Positions 34,576-44,721 of a stretch of DNA of 64,000 nt are shown here, in pieces; positions within the stretch are counted from its first letter, which is position 1; each line of letters begins with the position of its first letter. The notes under the pieces were generated by a model. The model was not told the DNA's origin and did not search any database. It saw nothing but the letters and a program-made list of their open reading frames with translations. The translations under genes were made by a program, and so were the position numbers. This stretch comes from Hymenobacter negativus (GTDB lineage: Bacteria > Bacteroidota > Bacteroidia > Cytophagales > Hymenobacteraceae). Where the stretch lies: NCBI RefSeq assembly GCF_016056375.1, contig NZ_JAEDAE010000001.1, forward strand, positions 930,001 through 994,000. The letters run 5' to 3'.

Positions 34576-34968
34576 ATGTACATCGCTCTCATCATCCTCA
34601 TTCTCCTGGTATGCTTCCTGCTGGCCCTCGTAGTGCTGGCCCAAAACCCCAAAGGGGGCGGAATTTCCAGCCAGTTTAGCGCCGGCGGCGCGGCCAGCAT
34701 GATGGGCGTGAAACGCACCGGCGACCTGCTCGAAAAACTCACCTGGGGCTTTGCTATCGGTTTGGTGGTGCTGTCGCTTGGGTCGCATATGCTCACCTCC
34801 ACCGGCGGTGGCCCGGTGCGCAGCGTGAACCAGCAGCGCGCCCTCGAAACTAAGCTGCCGGCTCCTACCGCCCCGAGCGCGCCCGCTCCGGCTGCTCCGG
34901 CCCCCGACGCAACTGCTCCCGCTACTGGCACCACGACGCCAGCGCCGGCTACTACGCCTGCCAAATAA
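34576..34968 (+). CDS. secG: Preprotein translocase subunit SecG
   Basis: 130 residues. Two membrane segments, at 2-22 (YIALIILILLVCFLLALVVL) and about 58-75 (FAIGLVVLSLGSHM), flank the conserved cytoplasmic loop AQNPKGGGISSQFSAGGAAS, diagnostic of SecG. It is part of the SecYEG export channel in the inner membrane. The C-terminus is an unusual Ala/Pro/Thr-rich tail of about 45 residues (PTAPSAPAPAAPAPDATAPA), often present in Cytophagales. A terminator follows and separates it from groES. Confidence 0.95.
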   Translation: MYIALIILILLVCFLLALVVLAQNPKGGGISSQFSAGGAASMMGVKRTGDLLEKLTWGFAIGLVVLSLGSHMLTSTGGGPVRSVNQQRALETKLPAPTAPSAPAPAAPAPDATAPATGTTTPAPATTPAK

Positions 34969-34992
34969 TCGCGGCTTCTACTCCGAACCGAC

Positions 34993-35032
34993 AAAAGCCG
35001 GTGCTTCTCCAACGAGGGGCACCGGCTTTTTT
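34993..35032 (+). terminator. Rho-independent terminator after secG
   Basis: AAAAGCCGGTGC (34993-35004) pairs with 35019-35030, with further pairing TTCTC/GAGGG inside, a CAAC loop and a T-run. It ends the long run from the glycosylase gene onward. Confidence 0.92.
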
Positions 35033-35224
35033 GTTGGGCAATGCAAAGGGCCGACGCGGCATTGATGCGCAGGTGAACCAGCCACTGCTGCCGGCGCGTC
35101 CGTCACTTCTGCCACGCCCAGCCATAAACCTGCCCATTTTGTCAGGTTTGTGGCGCTGGCACGGGAAATGAGAATAGGCCGGACACCTAGTATTTCAACT
35201 TAATCCAACCCAAATACACCCAAA

Positions 35225-35515
35225 ATGGCACTTAGCATGAAACCGCTGGCTGACCGCGTAATTGTTCGCGCCGCCGCCGCCGAGGAGAAAACCAAATCCG
35301 GCATCATCATCCCCGATACGGCCAAGGAGAAGCCCCAGCGTGGCGAAGTAGTAGCCGTGGGCGAAGGCAAAACCGCCGACAGCGGTACCATCATCAAGCC
35401 GCAGGTGGCCGTGGGCGACCAGGTGCTCTACGGCAAGTACGCCGGCACCGAAATCACCGTCGATGGCGAAGACCTGCTCATCATGCGCGAGTCGGACATT
35501 TTCGCCGTGCTCTAA
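35225..35515 (+). CDS. groES: Co-chaperonin GroES
   Basis: 96 residues, the usual length. [40 protein letters not shown] and [20 protein letters not shown] show the standard GroES fold, including the mobile loop and the roof. It caps the GroEL chamber during ATP-driven folding. groEL follows after 47 bases. No CIRCE-type inverted repeat (TTAGCACTC) is visible upstream, so HrcA control is not supported; a weak sigma-54-like -24 motif is discussed in the findings. Confidence 0.98.
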   Translation: MALSMKPLADRVIVRAAAAEEKTKSGIIIPDTAKEKPQRGEVVAVGEGKTADSGTIIKPQVAVGDQVLYGKYAGTEITVDGEDLLIMRESDIFAVL

Positions 35516-35544
35516 GCCCGCCGAGAATAACTCATAATTCATAA

Positions 35545-37209
<1,665 letters not shown>

Positions 37210-37245
37210 GTCGAGCCGCTGGCAGCCCTGCTGTTAGCTCAAGAG

Positions 37246-37279
37246 AAGGCCCTGCCGGTATTGCCGGCGGGGCTTTTTT
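37246..37279 (+). terminator. Rho-independent terminator of groESL
   Basis: A 13-bp stem from AAGGCCCTGCCGG (37246-37258) and 37264-37276, with one or two wobble pairs and a TATTG loop, ends in a run of six Ts. Confidence 0.9.
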
Positions 37280-37377
37280 GTGCCCGGAGGAATTCTCAAA
37301 CCGCAGAATGGCTCCGCCGCTACTGTACCTTGGCGGTCGTCGCCGGCTACATTACTCGTCCATTTGCACGCAGCCCC

Positions 37378-37914
37378 ATGATGCCCAATATCCAACCCCA
37401 CTTAGAAAACCAGCAGGTACTGTTGTTGCCCTTGCAGGAAATTGATTTTGAAGCCCTATACGCTACGGCTGCCGACCCAAGCATCTGGGAGCAGCACCCA
37501 AACAAAGACCGGTGGCGGCCGGAAGTATTCAGGACGTTTTTTGATGGCGCTATGCAAAGCCACGGCGCCTTCAAAATCGTAGACAAAGCAACCAACGAAG
37601 TAGCTGGCAGCACACGTTTCTACGGGTATAACGAGCAGGACAACAGCATTCTGATTGGCTACACGTTCTATGCCACCCGGTATTGGGGAAAGGGCTTTAA
37701 TAGCGGCGTGAAGGCGCTGATGCTGGACTACATTTACCAGTTTGTCTCGCAGGTATATTTCCACATTGGCGGGCAGAATACCCGTTCACAGATAGCCATC
37801 GGCCGCATGGGCGCCGAGAAGATTGCCGAGGAAGAAATAGCGTATTTCGGCGAGGCACCCAAGCTCAACTTTGTCTATCGACTCACTAAAGAAAACTGGC
37901 TTGCCCGTCAGTAG
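37378..37914 (+). CDS. GNAT-family N-acetyltransferase (RimJ/RimL-like)
   Basis: 178 residues from the ATG at 37378 (MMPNIQPHLENQQVLLLPLQ). The frame is open upstream to 37261, but that part overlaps the groEL terminator and is rejected. Acetyl-CoA-binding and GNAT motifs are visible: KATNEVAGSTRFYGYNEQDN, ILIGYTFYATRYWGKGFNSG (motif A, R-Q-x-G-x-G/A region) and HIGGQNTRSQIAIGRMGAEK. Family members acetylate protein N-termini, or small molecules and antibiotics; the substrate here is unknown. It is transcribed toward the POT transporter and shares a terminator with it. Confidence 0.88.
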   Translation: MMPNIQPHLENQQVLLLPLQEIDFEALYATAADPSIWEQHPNKDRWRPEVFRTFFDGAMQSHGAFKIVDKATNEVAGSTRFYGYNEQDNSILIGYTFYATRYWGKGFNSGVKALMLDYIYQFVSQVYFHIGGQNTRSQIAIGRMGAEKIAEEEIAYFGEAPKLNFVYRLTKENWLARQ

Positions 37915-37938
37915 CGCCCTTCATCGAGCGGTGTGTAG

Positions 37939-37989
37939 TGCATAAAAAAAGTCCCCGGCGCCGATGGTGCCGGGGACTTTTTTTATGCA
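37939..37989. terminator. Bidirectional terminator between GNAT and POT genes
   Basis: Arms 37939-37959 and 37969-37989 are 21-base perfect reverse complements, with core AGTCCCCGGC and A/T tracts on both sides. Confidence 0.93.
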
Positions 37990-37997
37990 AAAGGCAA

Positions 37998-39566
37998 TTA
38001 CTGCGCCACCGGCGCGGGGTAGTTGCGGGCGTCCATCATCTTGGCCAGCTTGCCGCTGATGAGGAATAGAATAGCGGCAGCGGCGGCGGCCGAAACCACG
38101 AACACCATGAAGAAATCGTAGAGGCTGGTGATGTGGAAGCCCAGGATTTCCGGCGCGGGGGCCGTCGATTTGGGGTCGGGGTAGAGGCTGCTCATGTAAC
38201 CGGCCAGGTAGTTGGCTGCCGCGTTGGCAAGGAACCACACGGCCATCAGCAGCGAGGCGAATTTGGCGGGAGCCAGCTTATTTACCAGCGAGAGGCCGAT
38301 GGGCGAAAGGCACAACTCGCCCACGGAGTGCAGGAAATAGAGCGCCACCAGGAAGAACATGCTCACCTTCACGCCGGGCTGCAGGTTGTGCACGCCGAAG
38401 CACATCACGAGGTAGCCGGCGGCGAGGCAGGCCAGGCCAATGGCCATTTTAAGAGGCGACGGTGGCTCGGCCCCGCGGCGACCCAGGGCCGTCCAGACCA
38501 TGGCCATGAGCGGCGCGCCCACCACCACGAAAATGGCGTTGAGGTTCTGGAAGATACTGGCCGGCAGCGTGAAGCCGAAGATGGTGCGGTTCATCTGCTC
38601 ATCGGCGAAGAACGTGAGCGAAGCCGGGGCCTGCTCAAACGCGGCCCAGAAGAACACCACGAAAAACGATACGATGAAAATCACCATGATGCCCTTGATA
38701 TCGGCCCCACTTAGGGATTTATCGCTGAAAATCATGTAGGCGATGCCCACCACGGCCACGCCTAGCAGCGGCGCAATAGTGGGGAACTTGGCCGAATCGA
38801 GCCACAGAATGCCCAGAATAATGGCCAGCAGCACCGGCAGCAGCGCATAGATGCCCATCACGCCGCCCGATTGCACGGGGGTTTCGCCCACCTGTGTGCC
38901 GTCGGGCGTGTGCAGGTACTTGCCCTTGCCCCAGTTAAAAATCACGGTACCCAACAGCATGGCAATGCCGCAGGCCAGGAAGGCCCAGCGGAAATCGGCG
39001 GGGTTGCCGGTGTCGCCGATGAGGCTGGTGATGGTGTTGCCGATGAACGAGCCCAGGTTGATGCCCATGTAGAAGATGGTATAGGCCGCGTCCTTGCGCT
39101 TGTCGGCCGGGCTGTAGAGAGAGCCCACCATGCTCGAAATATTGGGCTTGAAGAAGCCGTTGCCCACAATCATCACGCCCAGGCCGAGGTACAGCATCCA
39201 GTGGCTCAGGGCGTGGGTTTCGGCCGCGCCGTAGTTTGAAGCCGAGAAAAACAGCGTGAACTGGCCCAGCGCCATCAGCAGGCCGCCCGTGAGGATGGAG
39301 CGGCGGTTGCCCCAGTAGCGGTCCGAGATGAAGCCGCCGATAAGCGGCGTGAGGTACACCAGGCTGGTGTAGCCGCCGTAGAATTTGGACGCGAAGGCCT
39401 TGTCCATCATCATGGCCTTAGTGAGGAACAGCACCAGCACGGCGCGCATGCCGTAGTAGCTGAACCGTTCCCACATTTCGGTGGCGAACAGCAGGTACAA
39501 CCCGCGCGGGTGGCTCGTGGATTCCGCGGCGAGCGGTTGCTCGGTCTGAGCAGAAATGGTTTGCAT
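37998..39566 (-). CDS. POT/PTR-family proton-coupled peptide transporter
   Basis: 522 residues with about 12-14 membrane segments. The family motifs are EMWERFSYYGMRAVL (ExxERFxYYG at TM1), GGFISDRYWGNRRSILTGGL, FYMGINLGSFIGN (PTR signature) and FEQAPASLTFFADE. Members import di- and tripeptides with protons at the inner membrane. The start ATG at 39566 gives MQTISAQTEQPLAAES. A TAGATTTA element at 39647-39654 may be its -7 site. The neighbouring AraC gene is on the same strand upstream. Confidence 0.95.
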   Translation of the reverse strand: MQTISAQTEQPLAAESTSHPRGLYLLFATEMWERFSYYGMRAVLVLFLTKAMMMDKAFASKFYGGYTSLVYLTPLIGGFISDRYWGNRRSILTGGLLMALGQFTLFFSASNYGAAETHALSHWMLYLGLGVMIVGNGFFKPNISSMVGSLYSPADKRKDAAYTIFYMGINLGSFIGNTITSLIGDTGNPADFRWAFLACGIAMLLGTVIFNWGKGKYLHTPDGTQVGETPVQSGGVMGIYALLPVLLAIILGILWLDSAKFPTIAPLLGVAVVGIAYMIFSDKSLSGADIKGIMVIFIVSFFVVFFWAAFEQAPASLTFFADEQMNRTIFGFTLPASIFQNLNAIFVVVGAPLMAMVWTALGRRGAEPPSPLKMAIGLACLAAGYLVMCFGVHNLQPGVKVSMFFLVALYFLHSVGELCLSPIGLSLVNKLAPAKFASLLMAVWFLANAAANYLAGYMSSLYPDPKSTAPAPEILGFHITSLYDFFMVFVVSAAAAAAILFLISGKLAKMMDARNYPAPVAQ

Positions 39567-39646
39567 TGAAGAAAACTAGGGGTGAGAAATAAATGGAAAT
39601 CGGTTGAAAAGCGGCGCGCTGCATTCCTGATGCAATACGGGCACGG

Positions 39647-39654
39647 TAAATCTA
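39647..39654 (-). promoter_or_regulatory. Candidate -7 element for the POT transporter gene
   Basis: The minus strand reads TAGATTTA, one base off TAnnTTTG, about 80 bases before the start codon. Confidence 0.35.
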
Positions 39655-39704
39655 GGAAAGTTTCGGCATTATGAAGCCGGGGGCACTGTACCGGTATTCA
39701 ACAA

Positions 39705-39808
39705 ACCGTCATGCAGAGCGCAGCGAAGCATCTTGCCCGCAATAAGTAATCCATTCGATTTGCATAGTGGTGGCAAGCAAGATGCTTCGCTGCGCTCAGC
39801 ATGACGGT
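39705..39808. repeat. REP-like long palindrome after the AraC gene
   Basis: Arms 39705-39736 and 39777-39808 are 32-base reverse complements with one mismatch (ACCGTCATGCAGAGCGCAGC type). The element lies 15 bases from the AraC stop codon and resembles the 18141-18239 element (shared GTCATGC, GAGCGC and CGAAGCA). Confidence 0.9.
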
Positions 39809-39822
39809 CTTTCTCCGGCTTG

Positions 39823-40743
39823 CTACGATTCAGTCTGGCCAGCTTTAACCACTTTGCCCGCCGAATCGCTCCGGTACGCTTTTGCCCGGTAAGCCCCCGG
39901 TGCCAGCCCGGTTTGCTTGCGGAAAAACCGCGTGAAATACCCCGGGTCCACGAATTGTAGCTCGTAGGCAATTTCGGCCACCGAAAGCGAGGTGTACAGC
40001 AGGTAGTTGTGCGCCCGCCGAATGGTGTGGGCCTGCACTATCTGCTGGGCCGTTTTGCCCTTCACCGCCTGGCAGATGCGGTTGAGGTGCACCGGTGTAA
40101 TCTTGAGTTCCTGCGCAAAATCCGAAATTTTCTTCTCGAATGGCGCGGTGCGTTCAATGGCTTTCTGGAACTCGCGGAAGTAGTGCAGGGCACGGTTGGG
40201 GCTTTCCCCCTGGCCCCGGTGGTGGTGCAGCAGCCGAAAAATCTTCACGAACAGCAGCTTAAAATAGCCATTGAGCGCGAGCTGCTTGCCGGGCAATTCC
40301 GAGTTGATTTCCTCGTGAATCTGCTGTTCCAGGGCCGATAAATCGGTAAAGCTGACTTCGGAAGTGAATTCGGACAGAATGTGCAGCGCGTTGATTTCGA
40401 CCAGCACGCCGGGCGTGGCCTGCAGTATGGTGTCGAGCAGCGCCTCTGATAGTGTGAGGGTGCGGCCCTTCACCTGCGGGCTAAAGGTGAAGCCGTGCAC
40501 GGTGTTGGCAGGAATGATGACCAGGCAGGGCGTGCGCAGCTCCACCAGCTCGGTGGCCTCGAAGGCGGCGCGGCCGGCTTCGAGAAAAAACAGCTGGAAC
40601 AGGTTTTCGTGCAGGTGCGGCTTCAGGCCCCAGTCGGTGACGCGCTGCCGGGGCACGATGAGCTGGCTCTGGAGGTAGTCGTGCGAAATCCGGGCCTTGT
40701 GGTCGCCGTAGATTCCGTTGTAGCGCGCAATGTCGGTGGCCAT
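39823..40743 (-). CDS. AraC-family transcriptional regulator
   Basis: 306 residues from the ATG at 40743 (MATDIARYNGIYGDHKARIS). A TTG three codons upstream is less likely. The N-terminal ~180 residues are a cupin-like sensing domain (LVIIPANTVHGFTFSPQVKG). The C-terminal ~100 residues are the double HTH: FAQELKITPVHLNRICQAVK and LSVAEIAYELQFVDPGYFTR followed by FFRKQTGLAPGAYRAKAYR. It is divergent from pckA, whose promoter lies in the shared gap, so it may regulate pckA or the POT transporter; this is inference from position. Confidence 0.93.
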   Translation of the reverse strand: MATDIARYNGIYGDHKARISHDYLQSQLIVPRQRVTDWGLKPHLHENLFQLFFLEAGRAAFEATELVELRTPCLVIIPANTVHGFTFSPQVKGRTLTLSEALLDTILQATPGVLVEINALHILSEFTSEVSFTDLSALEQQIHEEINSELPGKQLALNGYFKLLFVKIFRLLHHHRGQGESPNRALHYFREFQKAIERTAPFEKKISDFAQELKITPVHLNRICQAVKGKTAQQIVQAHTIRRAHNYLLYTSLSVAEIAYELQFVDPGYFTRFFRKQTGLAPGAYRAKAYRSDSAGKVVKAGQTES

Positions 40744-40933
40744 AACGAACAAATTTTATAGGGACAAAGGGAACCTGCCGAAAGGGCAAAACCGGAGGAT
40801 GATTGAATTATTCTGGCCCGAATGGGCTTAGGGTGCCACCTTTTGCAGCACACGGCGCAGCTTGGGCCATATCAGGTTTGATTTGTCCCGGTAAAGAAAC
40901 GAATTGTTTCACTACCGGTCCGCCCGCCGATTC

Positions 40934-40941
40934 TACCTTTG
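40934..40941 (+). promoter_or_regulatory. Candidate -7 element for pckA
   Basis: TACCTTTG, an exact consensus match, 42 bases before the preferred ATG at 40984. Confidence 0.65.
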
Positions 40942-40983
40942 TATCCTCAGTCACGAGAATTCCCACCCAACACTTTCATAGCC

Positions 40984-42609
40984 ATGCAAGAAGCTCCCAC
41001 CTCTGCCGTCGACGCCCGCAATCGTTTGCAGCCGCTCGGCTTCCGCGAAACCGCCACCGTCCACCTCAACCCGACGCCGGCCGAGCTCATCGAGCACGCC
41101 CTGCGCAACGGCGAAGGCCAGCTCACCGACACCGGCGCGCTGATGGCCGACACCGGCAAATTCACGGGCCGCTCGCCCAAAGACCGGTTTGTGGTGAAGG
41201 ACGCCAACACCGAAAACAGCGTGTGGTGGGGCGATATTAACATCCCTTTCGACGCCGACAAGTTCGACCAGCTGCACCAGAAAATGGTGGCCTACCTGGC
41301 CGATAAGGAGCTGTACGTGCGCGAAGCTTACGCCGGCGCCAATCCCGACTACCAGCTCAAGCTGCGCATCGTGAACGAGCAGGCCTGGCACAACCTGTTT
41401 TGCTACAACATGTTCCTGCGCCCCGAAGAAGGCGCCGACACCAGCTGGACGCCCGACTTCAGCATCATCTGCGCCCCTGGCTTCGAGGCCGACCCGGCCG
41501 TGGACGGCACCCGGCAGAACAATTTCGCCATCATCAACTTCACTAAGAAGATGATTCTGATTGGCGGCACGGGCTACGCCGGCGAAATGAAGAAAGGCAT
41601 TTTCGGCGTGCTGAACTACCTGCTGCCCCACGAGCACAACACGCTGAGCATGCACTGCTCGGCCAACGTGGGCAAACAGGGCGACACGGCCATCTTCTTC
41701 GGCCTCTCGGGCACCGGCAAAACCACCCTTTCGGCCGACCCCAACCGCGGCCTCATCGGCGACGACGAGCACGGCTGGACGCCCGACGCCGGCATCTTCA
41801 ACTTCGAAGGCGGCTGCTACGCCAAAGTCATCGACCTGAGCAAGGAGAAGGAGCCCGAGATTTACGATGCCATCCGCTTCGGCTCCATCGTGGAGAACAC
41901 GCGCTTCATCCCCGGCACCCACACCGTGGACTACGCCAACAAGTCGGTGACGGAGAACACCCGCACCGCCTACCCCATCAATTTCATCCCAAACGCCATC
42001 GAGCCCGGCGTGGCCGACGCGCCGAAGAACATTTTCTTCCTCACGGCCGACGCTTTCGGCGTGATTCCGCCCATCAGCAAGCTTGATAAGTCGCATGCCA
42101 TGTACCTGTTCATGAGCGGCTACACGGCCAAGGTGGCCGGCACGGAAATGGGCGTGACCGAGCCACAAACCACGTTCTCGGCCTGCTTCGGCGCAGTATT
42201 CCTGCCGCTGCACCCCACTAAATACGCTGAGATGCTGGGCCAGAAAATGGACGAAAACCCGGATATCAACGTGTGGCTCATCAACACGGGCTGGACGGGC
42301 GGCAGCTACGGCACCGGCCACCGCATGAAGCTGCCCTACACCCGCGCCATGATTACGGCCGCGCTGAACGGCCAACTCGACGACGTGAAATTCACCAAGC
42401 ACCCCGTGTTTGGCATGATGGTGCCCGGCGCCGTGCCCGGCGTGCCTTCCGAAATTCTGGACCCTCGCAACACCTGGGCCGACAAGGAAGCTTACGACAA
42501 AACGGCCGCGGACCTGGCCGAGAAGTTCGTGGAGAACTTTAAGAAATACGCAGACTTTGCCAACGAGGAAATCCTGGCTGGCGCGCCCCGCGTGGCTGTA
42601 GAAGCCTAG
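40984..42609 (+). CDS. pckA: Phosphoenolpyruvate carboxykinase (ATP)
   Basis: 541 residues from the ATG at 40984. The open frame extends to 40939, inside the -7 element, so that start is rejected. It interconverts oxaloacetate and PEP with ATP for gluconeogenesis. GRSPKDRFVVKD, the kinase-1a loop GLSGTGKTTLSADPNR (K246), IGDDEHGWTPD, EGGCYAKVIDL and NIFFLTADAFGVIPPISKL are all present in order. Length and motifs match the bacterial ATP-type enzyme. It has its own terminator, so it is monocistronic. Confidence 0.97.
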   Translation: MQEAPTSAVDARNRLQPLGFRETATVHLNPTPAELIEHALRNGEGQLTDTGALMADTGKFTGRSPKDRFVVKDANTENSVWWGDINIPFDADKFDQLHQKMVAYLADKELYVREAYAGANPDYQLKLRIVNEQAWHNLFCYNMFLRPEEGADTSWTPDFSIICAPGFEADPAVDGTRQNNFAIINFTKKMILIGGTGYAGEMKKGIFGVLNYLLPHEHNTLSMHCSANVGKQGDTAIFFGLSGTGKTTLSADPNRGLIGDDEHGWTPDAGIFNFEGGCYAKVIDLSKEKEPEIYDAIRFGSIVENTRFIPGTHTVDYANKSVTENTRTAYPINFIPNAIEPGVADAPKNIFFLTADAFGVIPPISKLDKSHAMYLFMSGYTAKVAGTEMGVTEPQTTFSACFGAVFLPLHPTKYAEMLGQKMDENPDINVWLINTGWTGGSYGTGHRMKLPYTRAMITAALNGQLDDVKFTKHPVFGMMVPGAVPGVPSEILDPRNTWADKEAYDKTAADLAEKFVENFKKYADFANEEILAGAPRVAVEA

Positions 42610-42634
42610 GGTTTCGCAGTAGTTCACTCACCAG

Positions 42635-42667
42635 AAAGCCCCGTCGGTTGCAGCCGACGGGGCTTTT
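42635..42667 (+). terminator. Rho-independent terminator of pckA
   Basis: AAAGCCCCGTCGG (42635-42647) pairs perfectly with 42654-42666 around TTGCAG; a short T-run follows. Confidence 0.9.
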
Positions 42668-42703
42668 GCTGTATAATGGCTGGCAAGTTGGGCAACTGAA
42701 CGG

Positions 42704-43663
42704 CTAACCCACCAGCTGCTCGACGGGAATGCGCTGGCCGTTCTTAATCAGCCATTCGCTGAAGGTTTGCAGCTCGGGGTTCAACTCCCGCGAGAAGGCC
42801 AGGTTGCGGGCCTTGAGGGAATCTTCGGCAAAATCCCGCTGAAACTGGAACATGTTCCCGAGGTCATCGGCTCCGGGAAAGCCCAGGCTGCGGTATTGCT
42901 CGGGCGTTAGCTCATTGTAGGCAATGGGCAGGCCGAAAACTTTGGTCATAATATGAGCCATTTGCTGCCCCGTGAGCTGCTCCCCGGCAATGCCAACGGT
43001 TTTGCCAATCAGCGCCTTGCCCTTTTTGAAGATGCCCAGCGCGCACTTCCCGATGTCCTCGGCGGCCATGCCCGATAGCTTGCTTTGGCCCAGCGGCAGG
43101 CTGATGGCCAGCTTGCCGTCCGGTCCCGGTTTCGGCCCCATGCCGAAGTAGATAAAGTTCTCCCAATAGAACGAGGTGAGGAGGAAAGTGGTAGGCACTT
43201 TGAGGTCGGAGAAATAATGGTTGGCGGCCCCTTTGGCGTCGAGGTGGGGCACTTTGTAGTTGCCCATCAGCGTCGGCATTCGGTTGTCGGACAGCGGAAT
43301 CCACTTCCGCGAGTCTTCCAAGGTCGACCAGATGACATGCTCAATGCCAGCGTATTTAGCCGCTTCGGCCATGTTGCGGGCCTGGGCATCTTCTTTCTCG
43401 GGCGAAAAATGCTCCCAGAAAAAAGTGACGCAATACGCGCCGTAAGCGCCGGCCATTGCCCGGCGGATGCTCGCCGGGTCGTCGAGGTCGCCGGCCACCA
43501 CCTCAGCCCCGTGCCGCGCCAAATGCTGCGCCTTGGTCGACTGAATATCGCGGGTGACGGCGCGCACGGCAAATTCTCCCGTTGCATCCTTCAAAATTGC
43601 GCGGACCAGGCCGCCGCCCTGAGCCCCGGTGGCCCCGAAGACGGTGATGATTTTCTTTTGCAT
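42704..43663 (-). CDS. NmrA-like NAD(P)-binding protein
   Basis: 319 residues. The N-terminal Rossmann motif IITVFGATGAQGGGLVRAIL (GxxGxxG) is followed by VRAVTRDIQSTKAQHLARHG and EVVAGDLDDPASIRRAM, as in NmrA/HSCARG proteins. No catalytic Tyr-x-x-x-Lys of true short-chain dehydrogenases is seen. Family members sense the NADPH/NADP balance or act as redox regulators. A 23-base perfect AT palindrome lies 46 bases upstream and could be an operator. It is convergent with pckA. Confidence 0.9.
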   Translation of the reverse strand: MQKKIITVFGATGAQGGGLVRAILKDATGEFAVRAVTRDIQSTKAQHLARHGAEVVAGDLDDPASIRRAMAGAYGAYCVTFFWEHFSPEKEDAQARNMAEAAKYAGIEHVIWSTLEDSRKWIPLSDNRMPTLMGNYKVPHLDAKGAANHYFSDLKVPTTFLLTSFYWENFIYFGMGPKPGPDGKLAISLPLGQSKLSGMAAEDIGKCALGIFKKGKALIGKTVGIAGEQLTGQQMAHIMTKVFGLPIAYNELTPEQYRSLGFPGADDLGNMFQFQRDFAEDSLKARNLAFSRELNPELQTFSEWLIKNGQRIPVEQLVG

Positions 43664-44019
43664 AGCTCAGGTGTTTGATAGACATAAAACTGAAAACGTT
43701 ACTATAATAATTAATATATAATATATTAATTTAAATCGCAATGTCAATTGTTTCCGTTAACGGCTACTTGCCACCCGACAGCAACTCCACCCAGCACTTT
43801 TATAGGAGTTGATTTTACTGCCATTCAGCAGCTTACCTACAGTACAGAATCAGCAATTTCGGACTATTCCTGAACCTGAAAACACCTTTTCGCAGCCGAA
43901 TGGTGGTTTTTCTGAATGGCAACGCTGGGACCGTTAGCAAGCGTAGGGCGGCAAGTGGTTAGCCTGGCGTGCGGCACCCGATAATACGGTTTTTGCACCA
44001 GCCTGCCGTTCTTTGCGCC
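43664..44019. other. Intergenic stretch without recognised gene
   Basis: 356 bases between the divergent NmrA-like gene and rsmE. The first ~80 bases are strongly AT-rich and hold the 43709-43731 palindrome. No open frame, repeat or RNA gene is convincing. A TTCTTTG sequence (44009-44015) just before the rsmE start is a weak -7-like match. Confidence 0.6.
43709..43731. promoter_or_regulatory. Perfect AT-rich palindrome, possible operator
   Basis: AATTAATATAT (43709-43719) and its reverse complement (43721-43731) flank a single A. It lies 46 bases upstream of the NmrA-like start in an AT-rich patch unlike the surroundings. It could be a regulator binding site; no regulator is known for it. 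Confidence 0.4.
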
Positions 44020-44715
44020 ATGCATACCTTCTTCGCGCCCGACCTCGCCGGCCCTACCTATACCCTGCCCGAAGACGAAAGCAAGCACGCCGTGCGCGTA
44101 CTGCGCCTGAGCGTGGGCGACGAAGTGGAACTACTCGATGGCCGGGGCGGCCTTTACAAAGCGGCTGTGGCCGATGCCAACCTCAAGCGCTGCCAGCTCC
44201 GCATCACGCACCACGAAACGGTGGCGCCCCGCTCCTATTTCACCCACGTAGCCGTGGCCCCCACTAAAAACCTCGACCGCATGGAGTGGTTCGTGGAAAA
44301 GGCCGTGGAAATTGGCGTCGAGCGCATCAGCTTCCTGCGTTGCGCCCGCTCCGAGCGCCGCGAGCTGAAGCTGGAGCGGATGGAAAAAATTGCCATCAGC
44401 GCGCTGAAACAGTCAGGCCAGGCCTGGCTGCCACAACTGGATGAGATGCAGGATTTTGGGGATTTCGTGGCCGGGGTTACGCCCGAAACCACGTTCATCG
44501 CGCATCTGGAAGAAGGCGAGCGCACCGCGCTGGCGCAGGTGACCGGCGCGGGGCCGGGCTGCTGCGTGCTCATTGGTCCGGAAGGCGATTTTACGCCGCA
44601 GGAAATTGCGCTGGCGCTGGCCAAGGGCATTCGGCCGGTCACGCTGGGCAATTCGCGGCTGCGCACGGAGACGGCCGCGCTGGCGGCGGTTTTCACGGCC
44701 CACATCGGTCGCTGA
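44020..44715 (+). CDS. rsmE: 16S rRNA m3U1498 methyltransferase RsmE
   Basis: 231 residues from the ATG at 44020 (MHTFFAPDLAGPTYTLPEDE). An upstream in-frame start at 43969 is rejected. The N-terminal PUA-like part (HAVRVLRLSVGDEVELLDGR) is followed by the SPOUT domain with VAPTKNLDRMEWFVEKAVEI, VLIGPEGDFTPQEI and VTLGNSRLRTETAALAA, the SAM-binding knot. It methylates U1498 in the ribosomal decoding region. It is convergent with the CDF transporter gene, only six bases apart. Confidence 0.95.
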   Translation: MHTFFAPDLAGPTYTLPEDESKHAVRVLRLSVGDEVELLDGRGGLYKAAVADANLKRCQLRITHHETVAPRSYFTHVAVAPTKNLDRMEWFVEKAVEIGVERISFLRCARSERRELKLERMEKIAISALKQSGQAWLPQLDEMQDFGDFVAGVTPETTFIAHLEEGERTALAQVTGAGPGCCVLIGPEGDFTPQEIALALAKGIRPVTLGNSRLRTETAALAAVFTAHIGR

Positions 44716-44721
44716 AATCTG

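Noticed and set aside
40951..42627. 558-codon open frame antisense to pckA
   Set aside because: Shadow of pckA caused by its biased codon use; His/Val/Gly-rich without motif.
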